From positions 9,427,324-9,491,323 of the forward strand of contig JARUPZ010000024.1 of assembly GCA_031213475.1 (NCBI GenBank): a stretch of DNA of 64,000 nucleotides, given 5' to 3'. Source of the DNA: Nereocystis luetkeana (Eukaryota; Sar; Phaeophyceae; Laminariales; Laminariaceae). How positions within the stretch are numbered: the first letter of the stretch is position 1; each line of letters opens with the position of its first letter. The translations under genes and the position numbers were made by a program. Below are positions 25,901 through 31,927 of this stretch, one piece after another. Below the pieces are notes generated by a model. The model searched no databases and was not told the origin of the DNA. It saw only the letters and a program-made list of their open reading frames with translations.

Positions 25901-26948
25901 ACACGTATTCGTCGATTTCTTTTCGCTGGGCATTGTGCTCTTTCGTTCTTCTGGGCTGCATAGACTACTACAAGAGTTCAAAACGGCTGATAGGCATTTA
26001 TTTTTTTTGGTATTTAGCTGGACAGAACGCCATCGGATGTTACCTTGTCTCACCCCAAACCCCACATCCGAATGCCTCCGAAGCGGAACCCTGCATGTGA
26101 CACCATCACACCATGACAAGGAAAAAAAAACACGCTGTTCACGGATCGGGTCAACCCTCGCGGGTCAGATCGAGTCGGGTCGGGCGGGTGACGGCGACAG
26201 GACCCGATCCACTAGAATTAAAAAACATCCTGACCCGACACGACCCGACCCGACCCGTCCCACCTCATCCCGACCCCTGAGGGATCGAAAAAATCCTGGT
26301 CCCAGCCGCGGGATGGGGTCAAGGCCCGCGAAGAATCCTGACTAAAAAATGACACGCACGAACCCATGAGGAGATGGCACACACCATGCCGCTCCAGAAC
26401 GGCACGACGGTCACACAACGGCACTCACCTAGGCCCTTCATAAGCCCCACGTCCAGGATGTCGGCGATGTCATCCGTTTCGTGAGGGACGCTGCCGCCAC
26501 TGCCGCCGAAACCACTACCAAACCCATCGCCAAGTCCCCCATGGACACCACCATCAACAACGCCACCGTCAATGCCACCATGCATATCACCACTGCAATT
26601 CATATTTATGGTGTGGTACACGAAGGAGCTCACGGGTCCAACTCCAGCTCGAGCTCCCGCTCCATTGAAGCCAACATTTCCCCCAGCACCGAAGCTGCCG
26701 CTGCTACTGCTGCTGCTGCTGCTGTTGCTGCGCCGAGCAGAAAGTCCAGCCGATCCGTCATCGAAAGGCCAGCAGCCGCCGCCGCCGCTGGCGTTGCTGG
26801 CATCGGTGTCGCCATTGCCGTTAGTGATAGCAGCAGCAGCAGTAGCAGCAGTGGTGGTGGTGGTGGTGGTTGTGCTGTTTATTGAAGGCGTCAAGCCCGC
26901 ATCAAGGCGCGTGCTGAAAGCGCTAGAGCCACAGGTAGGGGAGCTCAT
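6657..26948 (-). CDS. PAM2-CCCH-DUF1771-Smr domain protein (nine exons)
   Basis: Nine exons join in compatible phases to 2718 nt, 905 residues plus stop. Visible parts in order: Ser/Gly/Thr-rich N-terminus; PAM2 motif LSASAKEFTP (about residues 179-188), the peptide that docks on the MLLE domain of poly(A)-binding protein; two CCCH zinc fingers (C248/C256/C261/H265 and C272/C280/C286/H290); Ala/Gly/Ser linkers; DUF1771 (about 694-757); Smr domain with DLHG (771-774) and GTGHHS (804-809). Smr domains are nucleases or nucleic-acid binders. Relatives include plant CID5/6/7, yeast Cue2 and animal N4BP2, some of which cleave mRNA during ribosome-associated quality control. A cytoplasmic RNA-decay or translation-linked role is inferred. 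The exact ortholog is unknown, and a CUE domain was not recognised. Confidence 0.88.
7208..7317. mobile_element. MITE family 1, copy 1
   Basis: Palindromic element of about 110 bp. The left end is TATTACGGGGGACCATAG and the right end is its near complement CCCCGTAATA. The centre is AT-rich with AAAAATAGG. There is no coding capacity. Confidence 0.85.
7688..7787. mobile_element. MITE family 2, copy 3
   Basis: Arms TTTAGAACCGTAGTCCCG and CGGGACTGCGGCTCTAA with a mid-sequence ACTACTTGAAATTTGGCTGG. Slightly diverged, with a short insertion (TATAA) in the right arm. Confidence 0.8.
7944..8227 (-). mobile_element. SINE family 1, copy A (tRNA-derived head)
   Basis: Read on the - strand it begins CCGGCGTCCCCGGTGG with a tRNA-like A box (TGGCTTGGTAGGTGG) and B box (GGTTCAAGTCTC), then a 200-bp body ending GAGGGTAAAACCTCC. 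It matches 31252-31536 over its whole length in opposite orientation. The shared non-tRNA body shows it is a retroposon, not a tRNA gene. Confidence 0.85.
8436..8544. mobile_element. MITE family 1, copy 2
   Basis: Left TATTACGGGGGACCC, right GGCCCCCCGTAATA, centre ACCTATAAATTTAACC. It is directly preceded by CCAGG, making a CCAGGTA motif with the element's first bases. Confidence 0.87.
9157..9265. mobile_element. MITE family 1, copy 3
   Basis: Same interior as copy 2 (GGGATACATAAAAACC, TTACTAACAATA). Left end TAATACGGGGGAAC, right end CCCCCGTGATA. Confidence 0.87.
9586..9694. mobile_element. MITE family 1, copy 4 (opposite orientation)
   Basis: The interior is the reverse complement of copies 2 and 3 (ATTGTTAGTAAAAATGG ... 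TATGTATACC), so it inserted the other way round. Ends TATCACGGGGGACC and GGTCCCCCGCAATA. Confidence 0.87.
10343..10427. mobile_element. MITE family 2, copy 4 (diverged)
   Basis: An older copy: CTACAGTCCCGTTCAGG and CCTGAAACGGGACCGCAG flank AACTACTTAGAATGTGACGG. The outer arms are degraded. Confidence 0.65.
10431..10542. mobile_element. MITE family 1, copy 5 (variant)
   Basis: Ends TATTCCGGGGAGGGGCATAG and TATGCCCCCCCCGTCATA. The subtype has GCATAG in place of CCATAG, like the copy at 51051. Confidence 0.78.
10874..11029 (-). CDS. Smr gene exon 8 (Smr domain, N-terminal half)
   Basis: Fifty-two codons beginning VYNRKTMDLHGLHVSEA. It has the DLHG motif of the Smr active surface, an Ala/Leu helix and LLTGTGHHSKG. 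Acceptor TTTGGCAG|GTG, donor AGCAAG|GTGAGG, phase 0 both sides. A decayed duplicate of its 5' part lies about 135 bp upstream. Confidence 0.93.
11127..11165 (-). pseudogene. Decayed duplicate of the start of Smr exon 8
   Basis: On the - strand, ATATTTGGCAG is followed by an open stretch LYHRKMMGLDGYP and then GTATGT. Compare the real exon: the same acceptor, then VYNRKTMDLHGLH. The frame is kept, but Asp and His of DLH have become Gly and Asp, so the Smr motif is lost. It may be a dead copy or a cryptic 39-nt exon. Confidence 0.6.
11887..12060 (+). repeat. Dispersed repeat family D, copy 1
   Basis: It shares GATGCAGCTC, CACCTCACGGCGCTTC, TGGTGCAAG, CTGGTCGGTGAAAACCC and GAGGGTCTATGGTCATA with copies at 15497, 22110 and 55432. 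No coding capacity or terminal repeats were seen. Class unknown. Confidence 0.7.
12491..13271. mobile_element. TIR element, family F (781 bp, about 43-bp imperfect TIRs)
   Basis: The left end AAGGCTGTTTCCTATGCGGT, continuing to GAGCTTCAGAT, is mirrored at the right end (ATCTGAAGCTCGAGATCAAA then CCGCATAGGAAACAGCCTT). The interior has four or five diverged GACGCGCCGAGTGCGCT repeats (12660-12970). No transposase is visible, so it is non-autonomous. A fragment of the same family lies at 1-264. Confidence 0.78.
13820..13914. mobile_element. MITE family 2, copy 5 (diverged)
   Basis: The left arm is TTAACCCTTTTAAGACC and the right arm ends GTGGTGCTAAAAGG. The centre ACTACTTACAACTTGAGTG is typical, but the right inner arm has decayed (CTCCACATATGGG). 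Confidence 0.7.
14012..14177 (-). CDS. Smr gene exon 7 (DUF1771 core)
   Basis: This exon has no ATG and is easily missed. It reads ARNKLFTSATEAFRRGQG, then LLARDLARRGRELNLMMK, then HRQAAAEIFSSRN: the classic DUF1771 pattern (N..f..A..Af..G....A..L...G......M...H..Aa..If..rN). Borders ACAG|GGCG and GACCAG|GTGCGT give phases 2 and 0. Confidence 0.92.
14369..14401. repeat. ATATC microsatellite
   Basis: A run of ATCAT/ATATC pentamers in intron 6 of the Smr gene. Confidence 0.9.
14640..14695. repeat. GCAGTACCGTACA short tandem repeat
   Basis: Three to four copies of GCAGTACCG(TACA/C) in the same intron, just downstream of exon 6. Confidence 0.75.
14813..15429 (-). CDS. Smr gene exon 6 (linker and start of DUF1771)
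   Basis: After Thr, Pro, Ser, Ala and Gly runs (with MSFADVVGS), the exon ends in GWVSTGDAVGSQYRESRK and DAAELA, the start of DUF1771. Chosen acceptor GGGTCAG|ACG lies behind a C/T-rich tract; CACTGCAG at 15417 is a weaker alternative. Donor GCAAG|GTGGGC is phase 2 and matches exon 7. Confidence 0.82.
15497..15660 (-). repeat. Dispersed repeat family D, copy 2
   Basis: Reverse orientation relative to copy 1. It contains CCATGCATGGATGTAGTCG, ACCATCGACCCTCGCA, GGGCTTTCACCGACCAG, CTGCTTGCACCAA and GAGCTGCATCCTAC. Confidence 0.7.
15880..16030 (+). repeat. Dispersed repeat family E, copy 1
   Basis: GTGTCCTTTACATTAAACCG, CTACCCGTCGACATCC and GCCGATTCTTCAATCCTAG match 24330-24480 in opposite orientation. 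A partial third copy lies near 18780-18860. Class unknown. Confidence 0.7.
16171..16701 (-). CDS. Smr gene exon 5 (low-complexity linker with DFPSL)
   Basis: The exon starts AAC GGG GGC ATG after ACAAACAG, phase 0. It carries a His/Gly repeat, IDDFPSLVS, then Ala/Thr/Ser-rich sequence and a basic end GGRGRK. I chose the donor AAG|GTGGGT because it is a strong match and keeps phase 0 with exon 6. Other GTs up to about 16100 are possible. Confidence 0.72.
17163..17280. mobile_element. MITE family 1, copy 6
   Basis: Ends TATCACGGGGGACCATAG and TATGGTCCCCCGTAATA. The interior has GGTGTACACAAAAACC. It lies in Smr gene intron 4. Confidence 0.85.
17880..17902. repeat. CAA microsatellite
   Basis: Seven CAA units followed by ACTATTAATAGCAG. 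A similar GAGAACAACAACAACAA string occurs near 32780, both preceded by GTTAATGT. Confidence 0.9.
18168..18434 (-). CDS. Smr gene exon 4 (two CCCH zinc fingers)
   Basis: Eighty-nine codons. Two adjacent CCCH fingers of C-x7-C-x4-C-x3-H and C-x7-C-x5-C-x3-H form (CRHLLGGECLRSDCAFSH and CRYWLQGTCLNFDSCHFLH). Such fingers bind single-stranded RNA. The acceptor AAAG is the first AG after about 90 nt of pyrimidine-rich sequence containing CTAAC, a good branch-point match. The donor is GAG|GTGAGC, phase 0. Confidence 0.9.
18510..18650. repeat. Long G homopolymers
   Basis: G runs of about 20 or more near 18511-18533 and again near 18630-18643. On the - strand they form C-rich sequence upstream of the acceptor of the zinc-finger exon and may act as part of its pyrimidine tract. 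Confidence 0.8.
19912..20006. mobile_element. MITE family 1, copy 7
   Basis: Left TATTACGGGGGACCACAG, right TTGGTCCCCCGTAATA. It is shorter than the others, having lost part of the right inner arm. Confidence 0.82.
20363..21192 (+). mobile_element. TIR element with TTA target duplication (family T, copy 1)
   Basis: Ends GACCTATGCCAATGG and its exact complement CCATTGGCATAGGTC, flanked on both sides by TTA. TIRs plus a 3-bp TWA duplication are the hallmark of PIF/Harbinger-type transposons. The 830-bp body has an open frame (about 20571-21008) that is also open in copy 2. No transposase signature was recognised, so it is probably non-autonomous. Confidence 0.85.
20571..21008 (+). CDS. Unknown open frame inside family-T element
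   Basis: The frame gives up to 145 residues, including LPAASYGILPNLKK, GVKTVTLGWVGAPNERTPFR and a C-terminus NLAASNQRSA. Copy 2 (about 29871-30309) keeps it intact with only scattered substitutions. Diverged copies at 56.4 kb and 61.6 kb can be aligned in the same frame (YT...QTPGRR, GGWVGTLDE). I do not recognise the sequence. It could be a relic of a transposase-side protein or chance openness in a young repeat. Confidence 0.35.
   Translation: MRRSTLDLDIDSAHGQPTRYLASPTSIDDGLEDIRWIHGLRGESLPAASYGILPNLKKTLFFAIRDGWRSFVFCFVQTSGGMFFYHTPGQLPPRDTGHGVKTVTLGWVGAPNERTPFRIHDAIVGFVDRCLSRTRNLAASNQRSA
21445..21534 (-). CDS. Smr gene exon 3 (acidic helix)
   Basis: Thirty codons, EEMHAQVQLEAEMLELMAEG and on to CSPECLQ. 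Borders are GTCCAG|GAG and CTGCAG|GTGGGG, phase 0 on both sides. It looks like an amphipathic helix ending in a Cys pair. No domain was recognised; it occupies the place where CUE-like helices sit in some relatives. Confidence 0.65.
22110..22262 (+). repeat. Dispersed repeat family D, copy 3
   Basis: GATGCAGCTCACCCTTTATG, CACCTCACGGCGCTTC, CTGGTCGGTGAAAACCC and GGTCTCTATGGCCATATG, same orientation as copy 1. Confidence 0.72.
23000..23230. repeat. GCTCAGAGCAA(C/T) degenerate minisatellite
   Basis: A 12-bp-like word recurs about 18 times (CAGCGCAATGCTGAGAG, GAAGCAAAGCTCAGAG) with one longer-period block AGCAATGCCGGAAGCAAAGC duplicated. A second short patch lies at 23370-23455. Confidence 0.8.
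24330..24480 (-). repeat. Dispersed repeat family E, copy 2
   Basis: Reverse orientation of 15880-16030: CTAGGATTGAAGAATCGGC, GGATGTCGACGGGTAG and ACGGTTTAATGTGAAG. Confidence 0.7.
24739..24836 (-). CDS. Smr gene exon 2 (PAM2 motif)
   Basis: This 98-nt exon reads GVSALSASAKEFTPGGGG. Ser-x-Leu-Ser-x-x-Ala-x-x-Phe-x-Pro fits the PAM2 consensus L(N/S)xxAxxFxP. The acceptor is CGACCCAG|AC (needs phase 1, supplied by exon 1) and the donor is GCG|GTGAGA (phase 0, needed by exon 3). Confidence 0.75.
25035..25135. repeat. ACAGATCATCT minisatellite
   Basis: About eight units of (A/C)ACAGATCAT(C/T)T in intron 1 of the Smr gene. Similar words recur near 45,440-45,480. Confidence 0.75.
25464..25520. 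repeat. CCAGAAGGGA tandem repeat
   Basis: Five units of about 11 bp (AGAAGGGACCC) in Smr gene intron 1. Confidence 0.88.
26429..26948 (-). CDS. Smr gene exon 1 (start, low-complexity N-terminus)
   Basis: The ATG at 26948-26946 is the first after an in-frame TAA upstream. The exon encodes 173 residues: MSSPTCGSSAF, Thr and Ala runs, Ser-rich and Gly-rich stretches, ending ETDDIADILDVGLMKGL. It ends in phase 1 (CTAG|GTGAGT), which fits exon 2 exactly. Apart from phase and reading direction, its link to the gene rests on the PAM2 exon that follows. Confidence 0.75.
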
Positions 26949-27914
26949 TGCCTGATTATAGTTGGCAGTGTTGTTAATACTATTCTTGTGGTATTACATG
27001 TACCGGCAAATTGTATACCTGGTACCTGGGATGCTACACTCCGCGGATGTCTGGACAGCACTCCGTTGGGCCTGTTCCACGAGTACAGGGGAGGAGGAGG
27101 TCGGGCAGAGCGGGACGGTGGGTGGTGGGTGGGTGAGGTGGCGGTGGTGGCGGTAAAGGAGATTGGAATTGGTATCGATACCTTTTGGTGTTTTCTTGAG
27201 CTCAAAGTAGGTAGGAACTCCTACTGCGGCACGTTAACAAACAAAAAAGCACGACCTGCACGTGACCTCCATGGTAACGTAACAGGTACACTATATGCCC
27301 TCCAGGTGGACATATACAGCAACTGCGGTGGTAGCGTACTGTGCTCTGAAGGTTTACCGTATACTCAGGTCATGCTGGCCATGCTGGTCATGCGGGCGTC
27401 GCTATTTAGGCCCAGAGGAGTCACGACACGAGCAGTGCAGAGATACGGACAACACGATACTCAATGTCATTACTGCTGTTGCAGTGCGAGTAGCCACAAG
27501 CTGTGGTATATCTCCTAACTCCTAACCCTGCCCTCCGCAGCCCTCTCCCCTGCGCAAAAGACATTACAGTTCTAAGCATGGTATGTATGCCTCTTCATGG
27601 TGTTTGAAAAAAATGAAAAATAAAAACAAAAAAAACGCTGAACTGAGCTGTGAAGACCGCAAATTACTCAAAACTCATATTTGCAAGCTTGGTGTGATAA
27701 TTCGATCGCGCCTTCTACGGGGTGTGCAGGTTTTCATACTTGTCTACAAATCATTACAGGTTTGGAGGCAACGACGTCGCCACCCACCGAGTATGCCGCA
27801 AAGCCGACTGCTCTAGCTATGGTATACACTACCGGTACTCCCTGTATGGCGGATCAGCAAGCTGGTCTGGCATTTTTGCTTCATCAAATTTGTCGCCATC
27901 GATAGAAAGCGTTA

Positions 27915-28011
27915 TTAACCCCTTTAGAACCGCAGTCCCGTTGTGGGGACAAACTACTTGAAATTTGAGTGGTTTGTCCCCAAAACGGGACTGCGGTTCT
28001 AAAAGGGTTAA
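27915..28011. mobile_element. MITE family 2, copy 6
   Basis: Nearly perfect palindrome: TTAACCCCTTTAGAACCG left arm, CGGTTCTAAAAGGGTTAA right arm, centre ACTACTTGAAATTTGAGTGG. It looks young. Confidence 0.88.
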
Positions 28012-29536
28012 TAGGACCCGAGTTTTGGCAGCGGTGTTCCTCGGTCTGTAGCGCGTTTGTTGTTGTTGGGCTTTTTATATTCCGAGTTATTTTCGCCCAG
28101 AAATCCCATACCAGGTACCAGGTATCGATTAAACCCAATCACGTAGGAACATATATCGGTACTACTGTAGTTTATAAGAAAGTCCGATACCTTGGTGTAG
28201 GCGTTTGTTGGGGCAAGGGGAAACAACCGATACCCTCGCCACGGATCAATTCGCCCTCAACCAAAAATACTGCGTACCAGGTACATACGAACGATCCCTG
28301 TGCAAAATCTAGACACTACCATGAGAGACACAACACCTGGTTATAGCGGAGCAGTTTTGAGAATTTTGTGCAGACACGTGATTCAAAACCCAGTTGTCTG
28401 TAGGTGTTCAAGCTGGTACCACAAAAAAAAATCGAAGGATGTACCTAGTATGTTTTGGTCGATCCCTAGTGCTGTTGTAGCGCGGACTTTCACTCAAACG
28501 GTCATAATGATACCTCCTCCACTTTTTTGGGGGGGGGTACCAGCTTGATCTGTGTAACGGGCGCTATGTAAAATTCCACCCCAAAGTTCGCAAAACTGCG
28601 CTGCGAAAATCCATCGACTGTCGCGGTTGGCTCTAAGCCAAACCAGCTCGTATCTACGTCTGCTCGGTGCATGATAACGGGTAGCTTGAGTCCGTGCAGA
28701 TTGTGTTCTACACGCTTTCCCCAGCACCATAGATAGGTGCATGTTTCTCCTTGTTTAAATGCCCGATTGAATATCATGAATACTGCGCAGGTGTTTCCGG
28801 AAACGAAAAAAAGTTGACGAATACTATTTGCATGTTTGCTTCTGAATATTCAGAATATACTATATTTCAATGATACCAAGGACAGGGTTTTCAGCGGACT
28901 GTTTAGACAACGGGTTTTGACAGCGGTCGGGTTTCTGCGGGTGATCTGATACTCCTAAAAAAAACAAGAACAAAAAAGAAGAAATACGCAAAATCTGAAT
29001 CCGCAACATCATTTGTATTTCAATCTTACAAGGTTTGTATCCCACAGATGTAGAAATAGAGGCCTTATACATGCACGCAAGGGATCCGATAAAAATATAT
29101 GGATGTATTGAAACGATATTTCGATAAATATCCGTGATTTTGTTAACAAAAGCTGATTTAGCTACAGTATGGTCTTGCATTGGCCAACCTGGCACTTGAT
29201 TTTAGAGCAACCAAAAAAGAAAAATGCCAAAACAGCAGTGTTTATTCGTTATGCCCTGATCATGATTGATTGCGCTAAGCGTGTCTTGCATTTCGTCATC
29301 TTTCGAAATTTAGTATTAACACTCGTACGAGTAGTCGAAAACAGATTGGATAAAAGCTGCACTGCATCTACCTTATACCATCAAAAATAAATATCAAGTT
29401 TTTTCACGGTTACGAACCGCGGTTAGGTTGTTTTTCCTGAAATATTGCCACGGATCGGTTCGGTTCGGATCTATTAATTGCATTACAACGGTTCGGGTCG
29501 GTTCGGGCTCCGTAGAGTCCAAAACATTTCGGTTCG

Positions 29537-29588
29537 GTTGGAAGGGAAGGGAAGGGAAGGGAAGGGAAGGGAAGGGAAGGGAAGGGAA
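29537..29588. repeat. GGGAA microsatellite
   Basis: About ten GGGAA units. The flanks are GGTTCGGTTCGG-like on the left and its complement CCGAACCGAA on the right, so the whole 29450-29610 block could fold back. Confidence 0.9.
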
Positions 29589-29662
29589 AGGAGCCGAGCC
29601 GAACCGAATCGAACCGGGTACATCATATTAATACTACTGCAAGGCCAATTCCTATGCACTCA

Positions 29663-30491
29663 GACCTATGCCAATGGAAACGCGAAGTTCAAAAGTTTTT
29701 TTTCAAATATATCGCTTTAAAAAAACAGCCGAAAAAATTCTCGTACCGCCGCTGTGGGAAAAAAAAAAAAAAAAAGTTAGATTTTTTCTTTTTTTTTCCC
29801 CAACGGCTGCAGGCGGCGCAATTTGTGTTTTTCTGGTCGCAAATTGTCAACACGGTGATCGAAACCAGCTCGTGCGACGATCGACGCTCGATCTCGACAT
29901 AGACTCAGCCCACGGCCAACCCACTCGGTATCTGGCAAGCCCAACGAGTATAGATGACGGCCTCGAAGATATCAGGTGGATCCATGGTCTAGGGGGCGAG
30001 AGCTTGCCGGCGGCGTCCTACGGTATCCTCCCAAACCTGAAAAAAAGTCTATTTTTTGCCATTCGAGACGGATGGAGAAGTTTTGTCTTCTGTTTTGTGC
30101 AAACAAGCGGCCAAATGTTTTTTTATCACACGGCTGGTCAGCTCCCGCCACATGACACCGGCCATGGTGTGAAGACGGTGACCCTAGGGTGGGTCGGAGC
30201 CCCTAACGAGCGCACTCCGTTCAGAATTCATGACGCAACCGTTGGTTTTGTTGATCGATGTCTGTCGAGGACTCGGAATCTCGCCGCTTCGAACCAAAGA
30301 TCGGCCTGAGTTTTTCTCAAGCCGATGTTGGCCCAACATCGGCCGCAGATTTGCTTTTTTTGGGTTTTTCCAAAAGTTAGGAACTTTTCTTTTTTTTTAG
30401 GTGGCCCATAGGAAGCGTGTTCTGAATTGTTTTGGCGGGTATCTTTGAAATTCAAACTTTTTATTGCAATTTCGCTGTACCATTGGCATAG
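29663..30491 (+). mobile_element. TIR element family T, copy 2
   Basis: Almost identical to 20363-21192 over about 830 bp. The left TIR GACCTATGCCAATGG is intact; the right TIR stops at CCATTGGCATAG with the outer GGTC lost. No target duplication can be read. The internal frame remains open. Confidence 0.88.
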
Positions 30492-30558
30492 CTATCAGAA
30501 ACGTGAATTGAAAAGGCCGGTTTCCGATTTCCGACTGGATTGTGAATCGCTACCCTTC

Positions 30559-30936
30559 TTATCGTCCGTCGGATCGAATATACAGTTTCGTGTTTTTTCT
30601 GGAGACGTTTGATGGAACCGAATGACTTTCAATAGATTGACTTATGGGTTGACTAGCTCCAAGAAAAAAGGGTAGGGCAGGCGGAAGTCGGTTCGAAACT
30701 GTTTCGTCTAATGCCCGTGGGGTCAGGTCTTCATCTTCCAGCACCTGCGCCCAACCACACGTACATCTGATGTCTCGCTTCTTCCTCGAGCGGCGTGTAA
30801 GCTTCACACGCGGTGCGTTCTCGTCCATCTCGTCCTCGAGGCCATCCATGTGGCGCTGGATTTCTTCGAGAGTCGCCAAAGCTACAACCAGGGCAGCAGT
30901 TGGCAAAAGGTCATGGATACCGCGCACTGCGGCCAT
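30559..30936 (-). CDS. Hypothetical protein, possible degraded transposase exon
   Basis: A 125-residue open frame starting MAAVRGIHDLL, with an acidic/Leu-rich stretch, a basic patch LTRRSRKKRD and then CTCGWAQVLEDEDL. The composition looks more protein-like than its surroundings, and short similar sequence flanks it (GATTTCCGACTGG near 30525 and the complement CCAGTTGGAAATC near 31193), hinting at a mobile element. I do not recognise a family. Confidence 0.25.
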   Translation of the reverse strand: MAAVRGIHDLLPTAALVVALATLEEIQRHMDGLEDEMDENAPRVKLTRRSRKKRDIRCTCGWAQVLEDEDLTPRALDETVSNRLPPALPFFLGASQPISQSIESHSVPSNVSRKNTKLYIRSDGR

Positions 30937-31251
30937 CGGGTGCTGTCACGTGCTGCTGACGGGCGTAGATGAAAATGTATCACGCTGACTCGCGGCGAGC
31001 AGCAGCAGAAGTGACAGCAGCCAAGCCAGCGTCGCCGATGTTGTGGTGTGGAGTCGTGTCGTATGTCGTGCTGTTGTGTGGGTGTGTGATACACGTACGA
31101 GTACGTATGCGGCGGGACTTTCTAACTTTTCCGATGCATGAATCCGACTGGCGAGTTGGATCGAAAATCTCGGTTTTTTCGACTGTCTGGTCCAGTTGGA
31201 AATCATAGTCGAAAAATATTGGATTGAAAAGGCGCATTTTCAACTGCATAT

Positions 31252-31536
31252 CCGGCGTCCCCGGTGGTTTGGTATATAGGTGGTCCGCGTGCCTATCAAG
31301 ATCAATTACGTGGGTTCAAGTCTCACCGATTGCATGCTCGTAGGCGCTTTTTCTTGCATAAAAAATTATTAGCGGAAATCGCGAGAGCGTGAGTTAGCTA
31401 CATTCGATGAAAATCGATGAGCAGTGGGAATGCTGAACCCCTATGCGCGACAAAAAAAAAGGCACGTACCGGGGGGGAGAAGGGTAGACACCTGTGACCA
31501 CGGCCTGTCCAGAAGCCCGTTGAGGGCAAAACCTCC
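31252..31536 (+). mobile_element. SINE family 1, copy B
   Basis: Full-length partner of the copy at 7944-8227. tRNA-like head CCGGCGTCCCCGGTGG with B box GGTTCAAGTCTC, then a body ending GAGGGCAAAACCTCC. The TCC before TACCAGGTACC marks the end. Confidence 0.86.
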
Positions 31537-31600
31537 TACCAGGTACCAGGTAGCTGGTACCAGGTATGAGTTAGGCTAGAAAATATATATATATATTTTT

Positions 31601-31927
31601 TCATCCCATACATTATCTTCGCACATCTTCTCCTCTCTCTCCTTCCAACTCGAACTCAGATCCGGGGTCACATAGCAGGCTCTTCTATCCCCTTCCCGCT
31701 ACGGTACGTGCCTTCATTTTTATCGCGAGAAGATTTAAGCCTTTTCTTCCCTCGTCGACTCGCATCGAATTGTGCCTACCCACGCTGCAAGGCGCTCTCA
31801 ACAATTGAATCCTTTTTTATTTTTATTTTTGCAAATAAAGTCAAATGTCCGACCCACCTGGGGCTCGAACCCAGGACTCAAACACAAGTAGAATTCGAGG
31901 TTAACCACTTGAACCACCGGGGCGACC
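31601..31927 (-). mobile_element. SINE family 2, copy A
   Basis: On the - strand it starts GGTCGCCCCGGTGGTTCAAG with tRNA-like A and B boxes (GGTTCGAGCCCC), followed by a 240-bp body ending in ATGGGATGA. Copy B is at 34788-35106. It differs from SINE 1 in body and tRNA head. Confidence 0.86.

Noticed and set aside
31860-31927. tRNA genes at the SINE heads (also 8150-8227, 31252-31330 and 35030-35106)
   Set aside because: The tRNA-like parts are diverged and always joined to the same non-tRNA bodies, so they are retroposon heads rather than functional tRNA genes.
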